NCBI GenBank assembly: GCA_951217055.1
Contig: OX578276.1
Location: forward strand, 66,701,144 to 66,765,143
Direction of reading: 5' to 3'
From: Gerris lacustris
Lineage: Eukaryota; Arthropoda; Insecta; Hemiptera; Gerridae
DNA length: 64,000 nt
Positions 12,075-25,061 of the stretch are shown here, one piece after another (within the stretch, counting starts at the first letter, position 1; every line of letters begins with the position of its first letter). A model generated the notes under the pieces. The model had not been told where the DNA came from. It searched no databases and saw only the letters and a list, made by a program, of their open reading frames with translations. The translations under genes were made by a program, and so were the position numbers.

Positions 12075-12660
12075 TACAGGGTGATCCAAAAGTTCGGAAA
12101 CGACTTAATATCTCCGGTTATAATTAAGATATTAAATTCCGGTTTGCGGGTATCTGTATCATTCATTAAAAACTACTTTTTTGGTGGGTATTAATTTTTT
12201 CATCGAAATGAGCTTAATGCAATAAATATTTAATATTATATTCATATTTTATGGGATCTGGGACCGGGGTTATAAGAGAAAATTAGTCTGAGTTGTCTCG
12301 TACCGATTTTTTATATCTTACTAAACTATTGAAAATAACAAAAAAAGTAATTTTCATAAGTAATTTTTTTCTACACTTTGAGCGTCCACCATTTTGGAAC
12401 GGGAGTAGATAGGAAGCTCAGGTTTGCGGCAAATGTTTTCATTTTTTAAGACCTTTCTAAAAATATGTCACTTCATGGGTGTTCCAATTTAAAATTTCAA
12501 AGTTGAATCTAATGTGGTGGCAACCAACATGGCGGAAAAAATTATTACCCACAAAAAAGTAGTTTTTAATGAATGATACAGATACCCACAAACCGGAACT
12601 TAATATCTCAATTATAACCGGAGATCTTTAGTCGTTTCCGAACTTTTCGATCACTCTGTA
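12075..12660. mobile_element. Mariner-type MITE with about 125-bp TIRs
   Basis: The element begins TACAGGGTGATCCAAAAGTT and ends with the near reverse complement (AACTTTTCGATCACTCTGTA). The TIRs continue to about 12200 and from about 12533, roughly nine tenths identical. A TA lies at each boundary, matching the TA target preference of the Tc1/mariner superfamily. No transposase is present. The terminal CAGGGTG(A/G)TCCAAAAGT is shared with the unit at 47473-49407 and, in its first bases, with 56030. Confidence 0.85.
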
Positions 12661-15065
12661 TATAATGAAGAAGAAACACTGTTTACAATTTTAACTTATT
12701 CAAACGTCTTTGAGGCCCCCATACATGATCAAACATTTTGACCGTGTAAGGGGGCCTTGAGCTTGAGTAAGTCAGAATGCTTGAAGCTCTAATTAATAAA
12801 TAAAAATTCTCATTTTTAAAACTAAAATAAAGTTTAAAGTAAATTTCATTAAGTTTAGGATAGTAACATTTCTTATCGTATCTTTCTTAAGTATGTGATA
12901 TTCAGACAGTATTATTATTAGTAGTCGTAGAAGAGATCTAGTTATTAATAGAAAGTTTTATAACACTGGCGATGATATAAAATGTCAAAACGTGTTTGTT
13001 AATTATAATATACTATTTAGGTGACTATAATGTTGTATTACTTCCTATTAACCTCTCAAGTCATAATTATGAAGTGAAACCACAAAATCTCAGTCTAAAC
13101 AAATAATCATTTGTTATTATTATATATATTTTTTTTTTTTGACATTTTCATGGTTAGGCTACATAACTCGAAAAGCGTTACTAAAAAACGTTACCCAGTG
13201 TATCAAGGAGTTAGAAATGTATAGGAGGTGAGCATTTAAATAGAATTATAAAAACTAACCTGCGACAATATTTTCATTGATATACGATTTATATATTTAT
13301 TTGTATGCTAGTACCTAAACATGCAACATATTGCGCGAAATAAATTTAATTTATGGGTAAGCCGAGTGCCTTTTCTAGATAGGGCAAGAATGTGGTATCT
13401 TCACAAGGGAGATATATCGTTTATATTAATATTCCAAACAACGTCTTTCATTTTTTTGCTTGAATGAAGGAACCCTTGTGGTGAAGAACGTTTGCAAATA
13501 CAATACAATCTGTTGATTTTATCGCTAGATAAGGTTGATAGCTGTTCCGTTGTTTAAGAGAACATAAATATCGAAACAAAAGGCTACCATATTGCTGAAG
13601 TAAAGTGTTAAAACTCGTTGTTTACTTATTGGAACTAACTCACTTAATGAATTTACAGCTCAACTTGCTATAATTTACATTCTTTGTTTTAATATTACAC
13701 CTCCCCCCCCCCCCCCCACCAGACTTCTTTAGAACATCCAAAGATGGCCTCCACCTGCCTTCTTTTGGTAGAGGTTTGTTTGAGCTGTTTGTTATACTTC
13801 TTCCGTAATCGACCCTTTTCTAGTAGGTCAGCGTGCTTCCTATTTGTTCTCCTTTCCTATCCTTCGCCGCTCCAGGCGTTTTTCAATTGCTTCTTCAGGA
13901 CATATTATAATATTATCTTCATCGCCAGTTTAATAACATAGAATAAATTAAAAAAAACTAGAATTCACAACTTTACTGATATTTTATTATATAATACTAC
14001 ATTAAATATTTTATCTACGATTGATACGAAATATAAACATTATATCTCTGTTTAGATGCGTAGAAAGTGATTCTTTTAGTTGCTGTATTCATTACGCATG
14101 CGCGTTCATAATTCTTCTTTTTTCCGCCCTAGTGTGGAATAAAAAAGGAATTCTTCACCTTAACTGCAAAGTAGATAAATATAAAAATGAATGGTTAAAT
14201 TTATTTATAATGAAAAACATATTATATGAAAAACATAAATATTAAACAGTTGGACACATATTTTATTTTGATAAAATGTTTAAAAATAAGCATAAAAAAA
14301 TAAAATACCTACTTGTACTAAAATACGAAATTATGTAACAATAAAGATATATTAATTATATCGTTATTGTTCATAGTATTGATTGTATGTAATGAGTGAA
14401 AATCAGAGCTATGATATAGTTATATTACTGGTATATTTGTTTGTATTTGTTATTTAGTTGTCAAGTTTTATAGTCCAGGAGATAGCGTGCAAAAAAGGGT
14501 CTAACATCAAGCTAGAATTTTGTGAATAAGTAAATCTTTTGGTGTCATTTAAAACTATGTGTGGTCGGCTAAGTTTGACTTTATTATTAAAAGAAAAATC
14601 AATATACTCTAACTCTTATCTTATTGACTTCAAGTGGCTACAGTAGCACATTAAAATTTGATTAGAAGGTATGACGATGTATGACGGTAACCAATAATAT
14701 TAAGATCTCTGTTAAGGGTGCTTGAAAATGGCTCGAATAGAGTCGATATATAGCAGAATGAGATAAGGAAACTTACTTTTTTATCTATCCCAAAAGACCG
14801 AAAATACAAAATTATAGCGATTGCCAGTCATCTACATATTTTTCTACTATAAGTTATCATAAGCAATATTTATCACTGCATTTTTTAATAAACGCGTAAT
14901 ATACTTTGTTAATCAAATATACCTCATTTACCAAGTTGCATTTTAAGGTGTAGTATGTTTTACTGATGGGTTATGTGATTTGATGCATGGATATTAATTT
15001 CGATTGATGTAAGTATTTGATAAAGACTAATGTATATTTAGCTCTTAAAATTCTACACCGTTGTA
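12661..15065. other. Gene-free AT-rich stretch
   Basis: No gene or element recognised. A C-homopolymer lies at about 13701-13718 and poly-T near 13128-13140. The short open frames at 13744-13941 and 14021-14245 have low-complexity, hydrophobic translations and look like chance. Confidence 0.45.
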
Positions 15066-15069
15066 GATA

Positions 15070-15350
15070 TACATGCTCGGTCAAGCTGAAAGCCCAGTGT
15101 GCAGGCTGTGTGAGGAAGAGGATGAAATCCCTTCTTCTCACCTTATCAGCAACTGTCCTTCAATAACTCGCTTGACGTGGGAAATCTTAGGCTTTGCCTA
15201 CTGAAGAACTAATTTTACTTCCCCTAAGCAAGGTAATCAGTTTCTATGGGTCTGACAACTTGTTAAGTGAGGTTTTACAAAAATAGAAGCTGTACTAAAC
15301 CGGCTTCGCACATTGGACGTGCATGTGAGGTCTTTGTGATTCCAAAATTA
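15070..15350 (+). pseudogene. LINE ORF2 C-terminal zinc-knuckle fragment
   Basis: The plus strand encodes MLGQAESPVCRLCEEEDEIP, then SSHLISNCPSITRLTWEILG. The C-x2-C, H and C spacing with 'C-R-L-C-E-E-E-D-E-x-P-x-H-L' is the CCHC-like C-terminal motif of R1/I/Jockey-group LINEs. The frame then stops near 15200, and later sequence resembles the short 'L..F.K.T.L' tail of these proteins in other frames. No other part of the element is seen nearby, so this is a 5'-truncated, decayed copy. Confidence 0.75.
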
Positions 15351-15484
15351 TTTTAAAGTTCATCAGAAAAAGATAAAAAAAAAAACCCTTATAATTTTAC
15401 GAATAAAGATTGCACTGAATTAGAATGTAAGGTTTGGTATGTTAAGCAAAATTTTTCGTATATTCAACTAACTAACTCTTTTGC

Positions 15485-15785
15485 TAAACAGCCTGTGAAG
15501 GGTCTAGACCTGCCGAAGGGCTTATACAACTATCTTTATTATGGACCAAAAGGGGTTATTGCATAAACCTTATATTGGCATTCGCAACAAGTTGATTGCC
15601 ACTTCACGTATGCTTATTATATGGTGATGTTGGTGAACACCAAGCAGGGGAAGCGATCTGGAATAGAACCCAGATTTTGCTGTCACCAGTCCAAATGGTA
15701 ACCTCGCCCGATGCTGCTTAACTTTATTGATAGGCCAGCCCACGCTCTCCTGTCCGAGCTACCAAGGCCACGTATTCGTTAATTT
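15485..15785 (-). mobile_element. tRNA-related SINE, family B
   Basis: On the minus strand it begins GGCCTTGGTAGCTCGGACAG (A-box-like 'TAGCTCGG...AGAGCG') with a B-box-like GGGTTCTATTCC about 100 bp on. It continues through a body containing CACGTGAAGTGGCAA-like DNA and AAGCCCTTCGGCAGG, and ends in a GTTAGTTAGTTG simple tail. Related copies lie at 32838-33180 and 56835-57150. The shared head, body and tail across three sites show a dispersed family. The head is inferred to be tRNA-derived but is degenerate. Confidence 0.75.
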
Positions 15786-18700
15786 AATTATCCATTCATT
15801 GTGTACCAGATAAAAATATTAAAAACAATAATAAATATAATATTTGTTTACTCGTATTATATTTTTTGTGAGATTACGAGAAAGCAAAAAGTGTTAATAA
15901 TAAATAACATAGAACACATACTAGATCTTTACTTTCATTGCTATTTTAATCAGTGATCTAATGTCTTAAGGAAGATGTGTTAATAAAGTATATGCACATA
16001 AGTTGTGTTGATATTTTCTATTTCTTTCGTATAGAGGAATCTATTAGCATTTACATAATTTAATTTAAATTTTAAGGTGATTTATGATAAACAAGACTGT
16101 GTTGGTTTTGTTTTTTTAACTCATTTAAACTATTTTACAAAAAAAAAAAATTGTCTAGTTTGAAAAAGTTATTTACTTAAATACCAAAAACTTATAGATC
16201 ATTTGTGAGTATTAAGTTTATAAGAAATAACACTTCATAAGGCTTTATTAAACAGAAAGCGGACTCTGTACTCAATTTCTTTTTCTATTTCCTGCCTCAA
16301 AGCGAAACGAAGAAGCTATTATTTGGATAAGGAGGAACTCTAGACATGTTGATTAAAACAAAAAGTTGGAGTTAGGAAAGATAACGCAGATTGCTCTTGG
16401 TTGCGACTGTATTCACACTGGTTCATCCTGACTTGTCCGCATATTGTTTGACCACACCAGTCCGTAGCGGCTGCTGTCGTTCCGTACGCGCTGACAGTCC
16501 GCTTCCTGTTTGACCGAGCCTTTATTGTTTAATATAGGATTTCTTAATTATTATTATTAAATGAAATGTTTTTAATACTATGGTATAAAATAAAATTAAA
16601 AGTTATGTCCTAATGATACATTTTGAATTGATATTAATCTTTATTTAGTTCAAAAGGAAGTAATTTTATGTAAGTATATCATTGATTTACACAAATACTA
16701 AAATTTATTCGATTGTGAACCTCTGCTTTTTTGAGTTAACAGGATGTAGGATTTAATTATTAACATAAGTAACTAAAAGAGGAGGAATTATAATGATGAA
16801 AGTGGTCTTTTATTTTAATAAATACAGTTTATTCTCTCTTATAAGTGCAGAGTAATAAATAATATTATATGATCGTAAACATTTAGAAAAAGTACCAATT
16901 TAACTTGTAAATTCACGATATTATTGTCTATAATATTGTAAATTCACATTATTATGATCATTTGTACCTCAAAACTCTTTGCTATGTTGAAATAGTATGG
17001 AGATAGGGAGGAAATACCTCACAATTAAACCACCCCTTGGGCCCTTATGGAATTTCTCTAACCCCATAATTACTCTTCCACCACTAAACCACCTCTATTA
17101 GCTCCTTATAACTCCTAGCCTAGTTTACAAAGGCGGTGATGTCTTCCATCTGCGCGACTCAAGCGAAGTTCTACTTCTAACATCTATATAAGCGAGTCTA
17201 CTACAGTGACCTGCTACACTGCTACCGCCTACTCTTTGCCACATACAGAAAAAGAACATATGAAGTCATCTATTATCTTAAACAGAGATGTCTTCCAAGC
17301 TGGTGCAGTATCCAGTCAAGGCCTTACAAAAACTCATAAGTTAGGTCTGATTAGTTCTAGACACAACTTTGTGTTCTTCCTGCTTACACTAGGGTTTAAT
17401 CTTGCACTGCCTAAATCTTTCTGTATTCATCCATAATGTTTTCTGTCTTTTGTATTGATTGCGTGGCATGGGATATCGAAGGATTTAACTTTTCTAATCG
17501 ATATAAAATCTTAAAATGTTGAATACTTACATTAAAACCACACTGATTTTTTTCTATGATGTAAATAATAGCTAGTAAATGTAAACATTATCATTGTGAA
17601 TATCAATATCTTCCAACTTTCAACGCGTCCCGTATGTTATGAGTCATTTGGATCCGAAAGGTCCTCCTGAATCCTCTTAAAGATATATACTTTTCGAGTT
17701 GTGGTAACGACTGAAAGGCCTTGAACTTGATGATAGCTCTGACGAAGCCGGTCAACTTTGATAATAATTATATCATTGTTACCGCATTTGTACTATACTG
17801 AGGAGGGAGTTTCTGGAAACACATTTTTTTAAAGTTTTTTTTTCGATTCCAAAGGGATAAATTCTCTATGTACCTAATAATTCAGTCGATAGGTGTATTC
17901 CATAAATTTCCCATTTTACTTCCGACCACATAAAGTTAGGAAGTGTCTCGACGAGAGAGCATAAAAATAAGCAAAAAAACATTTTTTAACCTGGAAAGGA
18001 GTATAAATATCGATAAATCACATTTTAATATGAATTTATTGATATTGTTATGAAATATATACATATTTATAAATATAAGGTAATACCCTCATAGAGATTG
18101 AGTCGTGGAAGAAGGGGTGAAGGAGAAGGAAAGGATGGATATCCCATTAAAATTGGTGAGCGGAGGTTGCCTACACTCCACAGGGTTCCAGACTCTTCCA
18201 ATCGATATAACACTCTGCTAACACACTCAAATAAACTCACTCCCTCACCTACAAAAGCACCTTATCTCACACACTCATTACATACACGCACACACCTGAT
18301 GTTTACCTTAACACGCTGAAGTCTACCTTAAGTAACAACTTTGCGTTCTTAAGAGCAAGTACATGCTTAATCTTGTAAAGTTTTAACAAAATTCGGGTAG
18401 TGACATGCATCAAAACTTGTCATCTATTTCTATTATCAAATCGATATTCATTTAGTTGTAAATTTTCTTAAAACAATTTACAGATCTCCTAAGCTTCTAA
18501 AATATTTAATGCAAGTATTTTTTTTTCCTTAAATATTATAAAACATTGGCTGACAAGAAAAAAAATTAAGTAACCGAGCGAGGAAGACATATAAGTTGAA
18601 GTTGTTTTCGAAGAAACAAATTATTATATCAACTGCCTCAAATAATTGAATTTTTGATTTATACAAATATTACCCTTCAAATTGGTGATATTGTACAAAA

Positions 18701-19100
18701 AAGCTTTACACTACAAGGATCTATAACTAATTACTATTACTAATAATAATTATTGTATAATAATAATAATTATTATCAGCAGTATTTTTAGATCGAATAT
18801 CTATTACACAGGTAATTCGTAGCTGGCAGGGTAAAGTCGTAAATAATATATAAGAGGGACTAAACCAATTGAACAATCCTTTGTGTACATATTTTTTTAC
18901 TTACTTTATTGTTATTTATTGAACTTTTCTTTATGATAGATACATATAAGAGAGCTTTACTCGTTCAGTTGTACATTTTTTTCAGTTGGATACACTTTAT
19001 TTATTACATTCTCGTAGTCTCCTTATAAAGGAAACATTGTCGTCTTATCTCTTAGACTATAAGTGTACCAATTACTAAATTGCTTATAGTTTCTATAGCC
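15786..19100. other. Gene-free stretch with several GC-richer patches
   Basis: No supportable gene. Patches at about 16380-16515, 17020-17440 and 18090-18370 are less AT-rich. The frames 17206-17436 and 18098-18319 show no motif I recognise, so I do not call them genes. Confidence 0.4.
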
Positions 19101-19102
19101 AA

Positions 19103-19145
19103 CTTTTTAAATTTATTTCAGAAAAACTGCTATATACTATAATAC

Positions 19146-19228
<83 letters not shown>

Positions 19229-19285
19229 TATATATATAACAGGTATTATAGTATATAGCAGTTTTTCTGAAATAAATTTAAAAAG
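19103..19285. repeat. 45-bp perfect inverted repeat around a (TA)n core
   Basis: 19103-19147 is the exact reverse complement of 19241-19285 (45 of 45 bases). The arms enclose an (AT)n array at about 19150-19228. A single strand could fold into a long hairpin. Confidence 0.95.
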
Positions 19286-19313
19286 ATTATTTTATAATAT
19301 ACTTGACTTTTAT

Positions 19314-19344
<31 letters not shown>

Positions 19345-19362
19345 AATATTATAAAATAATCT
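19284..19362. repeat. Second inverted repeat around a (TA)n core
   Basis: 19284-19300 (AGATTATTTTATAATAT) is the exact reverse complement of 19346-19362. The arms enclose a (TA)n array at 19321-19344. It starts at the last two bases of the preceding 45-bp palindrome. Confidence 0.9.
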
Positions 19363-20076
19363 TGGAAAAATCAATTTGTCTATGAGATTGTTTGGCGGGC
19401 CGTTTTGTCACACTATTACGAAATGTAAATTTTGAGCAAATATAGTTAGTTATGATATAATTTTAAAGCTTTCAATAAATATCGAAATTAATCGACTAAA
19501 AACTGTAACAAAAGAGCTAGCTCCTTCCCAGGTGAAAGTGGCGTGCTATCTTTGATCCGATCTATATTAAGCCTGGTCGAGTTTAGTTTGTTCCTAAGTT
19601 AGAGTTGTGTCACAGTTAATCAATCATTGTATGAAATATTATTGTTTAGTTTGAAACAAGTTTCGACTCGACCATTCCAACCTTTCAAATATCCTGAAAT
19701 TTATGCTACCCCTTACGGATTTATAGTATAACTTCTTACTTTCATTTTTATCTATTCATTTGTTTGTTTATACTTTCCTACATTCGTAGTTTATGTAGAG
19801 AGAAAGTATTTTAATGGCACGAAAATTCTGGATTTAAATACTTGAGGGCTACATGAGTCATAATAATTAGTTTTTAATCAATCAATCGTATGCTCTGCGT
19901 TTTCAGTGCAGTCACGTGGAGCATAATACTGGGCCATGTTCACAAAAATCATACCCCTGAGGCGAAATCAAGAAATTACGTCATTGGGATGCAAAACTTT
20001 GAAAAATTTCTGAAAATTAAATTATTGATAATAATTTAATATGATGACACCCTTGTAATTCTGTATATAAGTATCA
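19363..20076. other. Gene-free stretch
   Basis: No supportable gene or repeat recognised. Confidence 0.4.
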
Positions 20077-21051
20077 GGGCACTTCTTTCGACTGTTACTC
20101 CCATTATAATAAATAGAAGGGAGTAACAATTTAAAGAAGTTGTACGGAATGTTCTTCTTTAGACTGTTACTCCCCTTATAAAAACAGAAGTGTGATTCCT
20201 TTGTCCCAAAGTACAGTATACGTTCCTTTTGTCTTAATAGTTAATGTGATAAAGGAATATATAAATAATTATATCCATTTATATTTGTGCAGTAAATCTG
20301 TAAAATTGTGCGGCAAAATTTCTAGGGGATTTTTTTTTTTTTTTGCATGAACCGCTTGGGGCGCACGAGAGAAGCTTAACTCCAACTTTGCGGGCATTCC
20401 GGCTGGTGGAAGGGAGGGGGAGAACTCATATTTTTTATTTCGTTTAATCTCAGAATTATTGCAATCTATTATAAAAAAAACCCTGATTTATTTATTTTAT
20501 AATTTTGTCTTTCATATTATTTTAGAACAGTGAAATTTTGTCCATAGATTTATAAGATACATTAATCTGGTCGCAATCGTTTACTTTTAAGATTTTTTAA
20601 ACTATTTCTTATAACCCTTTTATATAGGGGAGACTCGTGTAGTAATTACTATTTTTTGTAGGTTCTGATATAATTACGAATTTAATTGTTTCTAATTTGT
20701 TTACCTTTTTATACCATAATGCTTTAATTAATTTGTTAGGATGTATATGTTCTTTGTTAATTTATAAAAAAAATAGTCATTTTAATTCCTCAATATATTC
20801 TTTATATGGTACTTCTTTAGATTGTTACTCCCCTATGATTTTTTACAATATAAACGGCTTTAACTAACTGCAAATAACTATTCAGACAAAGGGATGTTTA
20901 GTCCAATGTACTTGCGGTTAAAGGAATATCAAACTTCTGTTTTTTATAAGGGGAGTAACAGTCTAAAGAAAAACATTCCCTACACCTTCTTTAGATTGTT
21001 ACTCCCCTCAGTTTCTTTTTATAAGGGGAGCAACAGTCGAAAAAAGTGCCC
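20077..21051. mobile_element. 975-bp foldback MITE, family F
   Basis: The ends GGGCACTTCTTTCGACTGTT and its near reverse complement (AACAGTCGAAAAAAGTGCCC) bound TIRs of about 170 bp. Within each TIR the motif TTTAGA(T/C)TGTTACTCCCCT recurs in both orientations, giving internal hairpins. The right 246 bp (20806-21051) matches the stand-alone copy at 35081-35316, so the element looks composite: two inverted F units around about 560 bp of AT-rich filler. No transposase frame is visible. Confidence 0.85.
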
Positions 21052-21054
21052 TTA

Positions 21055-23080
21055 ATATCAGCTGCTCTGTTCATTATGATATGTTTAGGATGGTTAGATT
21101 GCTAATTTTAAATGCTATTGCTCTTTGGTTCTTTGTTTTACCACTTAGTAGATAAAAAACCATTCTCTTTTCTAATTATGGATGTATCTAAATAGTTTAA
21201 ACTATGATTATTTTCCATTTCAAATGTAAATTTGATTTTTCCATTGATTTTATTGAAAAAATCTAACGTGGAGGTAAGGATATCTTTTTCAATTACTAAT
21301 TAAATCATCTATATATTTGTAAACTTGGCATTGCGTGGCTCTTTCATTGAAGCGAGCGTAATACAATAAATATTGATTATTAAGAAAATAGTTAATCATG
21401 ATGAGTTGATAGTTAAAGAGGATTATTGTAGTAAAAAACCGTGCAGTGAGGAGACAGGACCATTTAACCCTCACGTCCCGGCTATCTCCATTAATTTTAA
21501 ACTATTATAAAATGTATCACTTTACTCTGAAAAAACTTCTGCTTGTATCAGGTTGAGATTTTAATACATTTTTCAATAGTACTTAGATAATAGTAATTCG
21601 ATAATTTAAGTTGTTTTATTAAAATCAATACATTAGAACGAGAACGTAAGATATTGTTGCGTTTTAATAGTTTTAGCGATCTATAACACTAGCTGTGTCG
21701 CAGTTGGTTTTACTAAAACATTTTATTTTTAAAAAAATGTTTGTCCTATCAAATAAATGACCTTATAATTTTATTCCCGTCTTAAAATGTTTGCGCGAGC
21801 GTTGCGAGTGAACCCTTAGGCGGACAACGTTGTCCAAATAACTTGTCCTGGGCATTGGTAAAATGAACATGTATACCAACTTTCCCAAAATCGGTCAACT
21901 TTTACTCAAGTTATCGTCACACGTTTCTTACACACTAACACGGTGCACATTTCGTTGAATGTAAAGGAGTTCGCTACACTTGCTTCAATTAATTTCGGTT
22001 TCTTTTAATTTTTTAATGGCTTTTCAATTCAATTTTGCTTTTTCCTGCATAGTTTTGAATTATAATTTAACTAATTTATGAATTAATTTATTGTAATTTT
22101 ACGAGATTAATTCTCAATTCTAAGTTGTATTATCTTGTTATATCAATTCCATCGTCGATTCATATTCTGATTTTAATATAAAAGTGGTTTTATTACTTTT
22201 ACAAAGTTTTAATTATTATTATTTTGGGATTATTTTTGATTAACGATTTTAATAATTTAATGAATCCTGTATTATTTTAATGTTTAATAGGTTATTATTT
22301 TTTACATCGGTTCTATTTGTTTTTTTTTTTTAAATTAGTGATGGAGTTTATAATATTATTTCCAAGAAAAGTTTTGTGATTATCTAAGGATTTTAAGTTA
22401 TTTAATAATAATTCAATGTCCACAATAATTATTAATAAGGAATTATCTATATTCAGAGGTTTTATGCCCTAAACCTAACAATTTAATTAAATAAAGATTT
22501 ACTTTAGTAAGGTTTAAGCACCAATCTTTTTTGTGTAATTGGTTTTACCAAGCGAGACTATTTAATTCGTAAGGATTACCCATTCTAGTGGAATTAGAGT
22601 CTCTTGGATTTTTTTTTTCTTTTCCAGAATAGTTATTATACTATTTTTAGAGGCTTGGATTATTTTCTTAATAAAATTATAATTTGTTAAATTATGAGTG
22701 TTGATTTTGTTAAATATGTTATTTATAACATGATTACATTCATTATAAATCACATATTTTTCTTTTACTTCTAATGATATTAATTTTTTAACGTTATTAT
22801 CTGGCATTTTTAATAATTTACATTCTTCTTAATATATATCTTCAATTATTTGTTTAACCCCAATTTTAAATAATGAGGTATTAATTTTTTTTCTTTTGAG
22901 ATATTGTAACTACATTCTTCTATTGTCAAAGTTTCATAATTTAATAATATTAGATTTCAAAGTTAAAATCTTTTGTTGTTAGTTAAAAATCTTTTTTTAA
23001 TTTATTATACATTTTCTGTGATGGTTTTTGTAGCTATTTAATTATTCTAGTTTACTAATTTTATTTTTCTTTGTTATGTT
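21055..23080. other. Gene-free AT-rich stretch upstream of the exon
   Basis: No supportable gene. 21780-21990 contains a CpG-richer patch with ACCAACTTTCCCAAAATCGG, which resembles widely dispersed insect repeats. If the 23 kb exon is real, this stretch would be intron. Confidence 0.4.
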
Positions 23081-23082
23081 TA

Positions 23083-23192
23083 GAAGCTCGACCAAGATGA
23101 TGACGACGAGTATCATAACTCCACCTGGGCCGATAGCGGACGTCTGAAGCGTCAGTTCCAGGGTCTGGGCAACGTTTCGTGGAGACCTATGT
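23083..23192 (+). CDS. Putative terminal coding exon of an unidentified host gene
   Basis: A polypyrimidine-rich acceptor (TTTTTCTTTGTTATGTTTAG) is followed at once by a frame with ordinary balanced codon use and about half GC, in contrast to its AT-rich surroundings. It reads KLDQDDDDEYHNSTWADSGR, then LKRQFQGLGNVSWRPM and stop (TAA). The phase is inferred: a stop (the TAG of the acceptor) sits immediately upstream in frame, so the coding part must start at the acceptor. The peptide has an acidic run followed by a dibasic LKR site and a hydrophobic, aromatic C-terminus. I do not recognise the protein and give no function. Upstream exons would lie to the left or outside the window; I could not find them. 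AATAAA signals occur downstream, for example near 23558. Confidence 0.55.
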
Positions 23193-24417
23193 AATGTTTC
23201 CTATGCAGCTCTGCTCTTTCCCATCTTATACAATCCTCGGCTCATAACCTTCACGAAAGCATCTAAACACTCGAGTAAAACAACCACACATAATAAACTC
23301 ACACTAACTATTCTCTATACACAAAATAATTATATACATACACTCGTAAAACAAGTAAAAATCGTTACAATTAACATTAACATTAAGGCGAAACCATTAT
23401 AATTGCTTTAGAAGTTTAAACGGAAAAAATATATTGGCAGCATTTGCATTAAAACACACATACATATACATATATTATAAATAAATATGTATATGTATAC
23501 ATATTTAAATGATTGCATTAAATGCATTTAGATTCATTTTGTATTAATTTTGTTATCAATAAATAATAAATTCTTTTTGTAAAATTATTTTTTAGAAATA
23601 ACTTTATTTTTAAAAGTTATTACTTTAAAAGTGTTAATTTTTTAAAAAATATACTCGTAAATAAATCATGTAAAAAAAAGTATCACACCATCATTTAATT
23701 TAGAATTTAGTCTATAATTCCATCAATTTTTTAAATGATACTTACAAAGATTTCATCTGAAGTTTCATGTGTAAAAAAAAGAATAAGGCTAATGTGCCTT
23801 TCAGGTGCACATTAGCTTTATTCTAAATAAAATAAGAGATCTAAATTATTAATATGTAATAATAATTAATTTAAAATTCTTAAGCAAAAAAAAAAAATTG
23901 TTTTTTCAAGTTAAATAGTTAATTAATTTTTGTTATAGCAAATATGCATTAATTATTAGCAACTTTGTTCTTTTCTGTGTTCTTAGAATCTGTATTTATG
24001 GTAGTTAAGGCAATCTATAAATAATTTATGTTACTTTTTTTTATGTTTGATTTAATAATTATGTGGAATTATTTTTTATTTCTTGATTCATTATTTAATA
24101 TTATTTAATATCTCGTTGTTTGAAAAAATATTCCTTAAAAGACAAAATATTAAAAAAATAAAGTACTATAACAATAAAACTTTAATTAAATACCTCTACA
24201 ACTCATGTAAAATAAGCCGCATTATTAAGAATATAATTGTGCGTCAGTAAAACTAAATGATAGTGCTTGAAATGTAAAATAAAAATAAAAAAATAAAAAT
24301 GAACTTAGTAATCTATCTTTCCAAAAAAATTAATTTCCAAAGAAGATATAAGGAAATTGATATTCTATTGCTGTCTGACAGAAAATACAAAACTAATATA
24401 ATATGTAAAAAAAAGAG

Positions 24418-24448
<31 letters not shown>

Positions 24449-24990
24449 TGTAAATAATTATGTCCAAAATTTATTTGGAAATCGCGTTTCATTTTTATTG
24501 AAAAAAAAATTGCTATTCTCTTCTTTTTAATTCTTGATAACTGTAAGAATTTGTATTCTTAATAACTGTAAGAATAAATTAATTCATATTAATAAAAATA
24601 ATCGATTATATAATTGCAAGAAAAAGAGTTAAAATCAATGTATTATTAACTATCTATTACTAATTGTGCTATACCGTGCCTCTAAAAAAAATCATTTCTT
24701 TAAGCTTTCGAGCGACTTTATTTTTAATCCTGGTTTATAGATTTTAAATTTATAATTCTCCTGATCTGCATTAATTGCAACCCTTTCTGACCTTTTAGCC
24801 CTAAATAGTTCTTTAGCTAATAGAAATATTGTTAAAAAAAATTAAAATTAAGGGTAAACATTATTCGTAAGACAGTTGAAAGTTAATAAGTTAAAAGACT
24901 GGGATTCTAAACAGCTTAACGTAAAATAAATTTAATGTAATTAATAAATTGAATCTAACTGGCTTTCAGTTAGTTACAATCTGGATATAT
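23193..24990. other. Possible 3' UTR and AT-rich downstream DNA
   Basis: If the preceding exon is real, its 3' UTR starts here. AATAAA occurs near 23558 and 23566. It also holds the hairpin at 23780-23824 and a poly-A run at about 24418-24444. No coding frame is seen. Confidence 0.4.
23780..23824. repeat. 18-bp stem hairpin downstream of the exon
   Basis: AGAATAAGGCTAATGTGC (23780-23797) pairs with GCACATTAGCTTTATTCT (23807-23824) with one mismatch and a 9-base loop. It could be an RNA hairpin in a 3' UTR or a small relic of an inverted-repeat element. Confidence 0.85.
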
Positions 24991-24991
24991 C

Positions 24992-24995
<4 letters not shown>

Positions 24996-25057
<62 letters not shown>
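24996..25057. repeat. (TA)n microsatellite
   Basis: About 31 uninterrupted AT dinucleotides. Confidence 0.95.
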
Positions 25058-25061
<4 letters not shown>

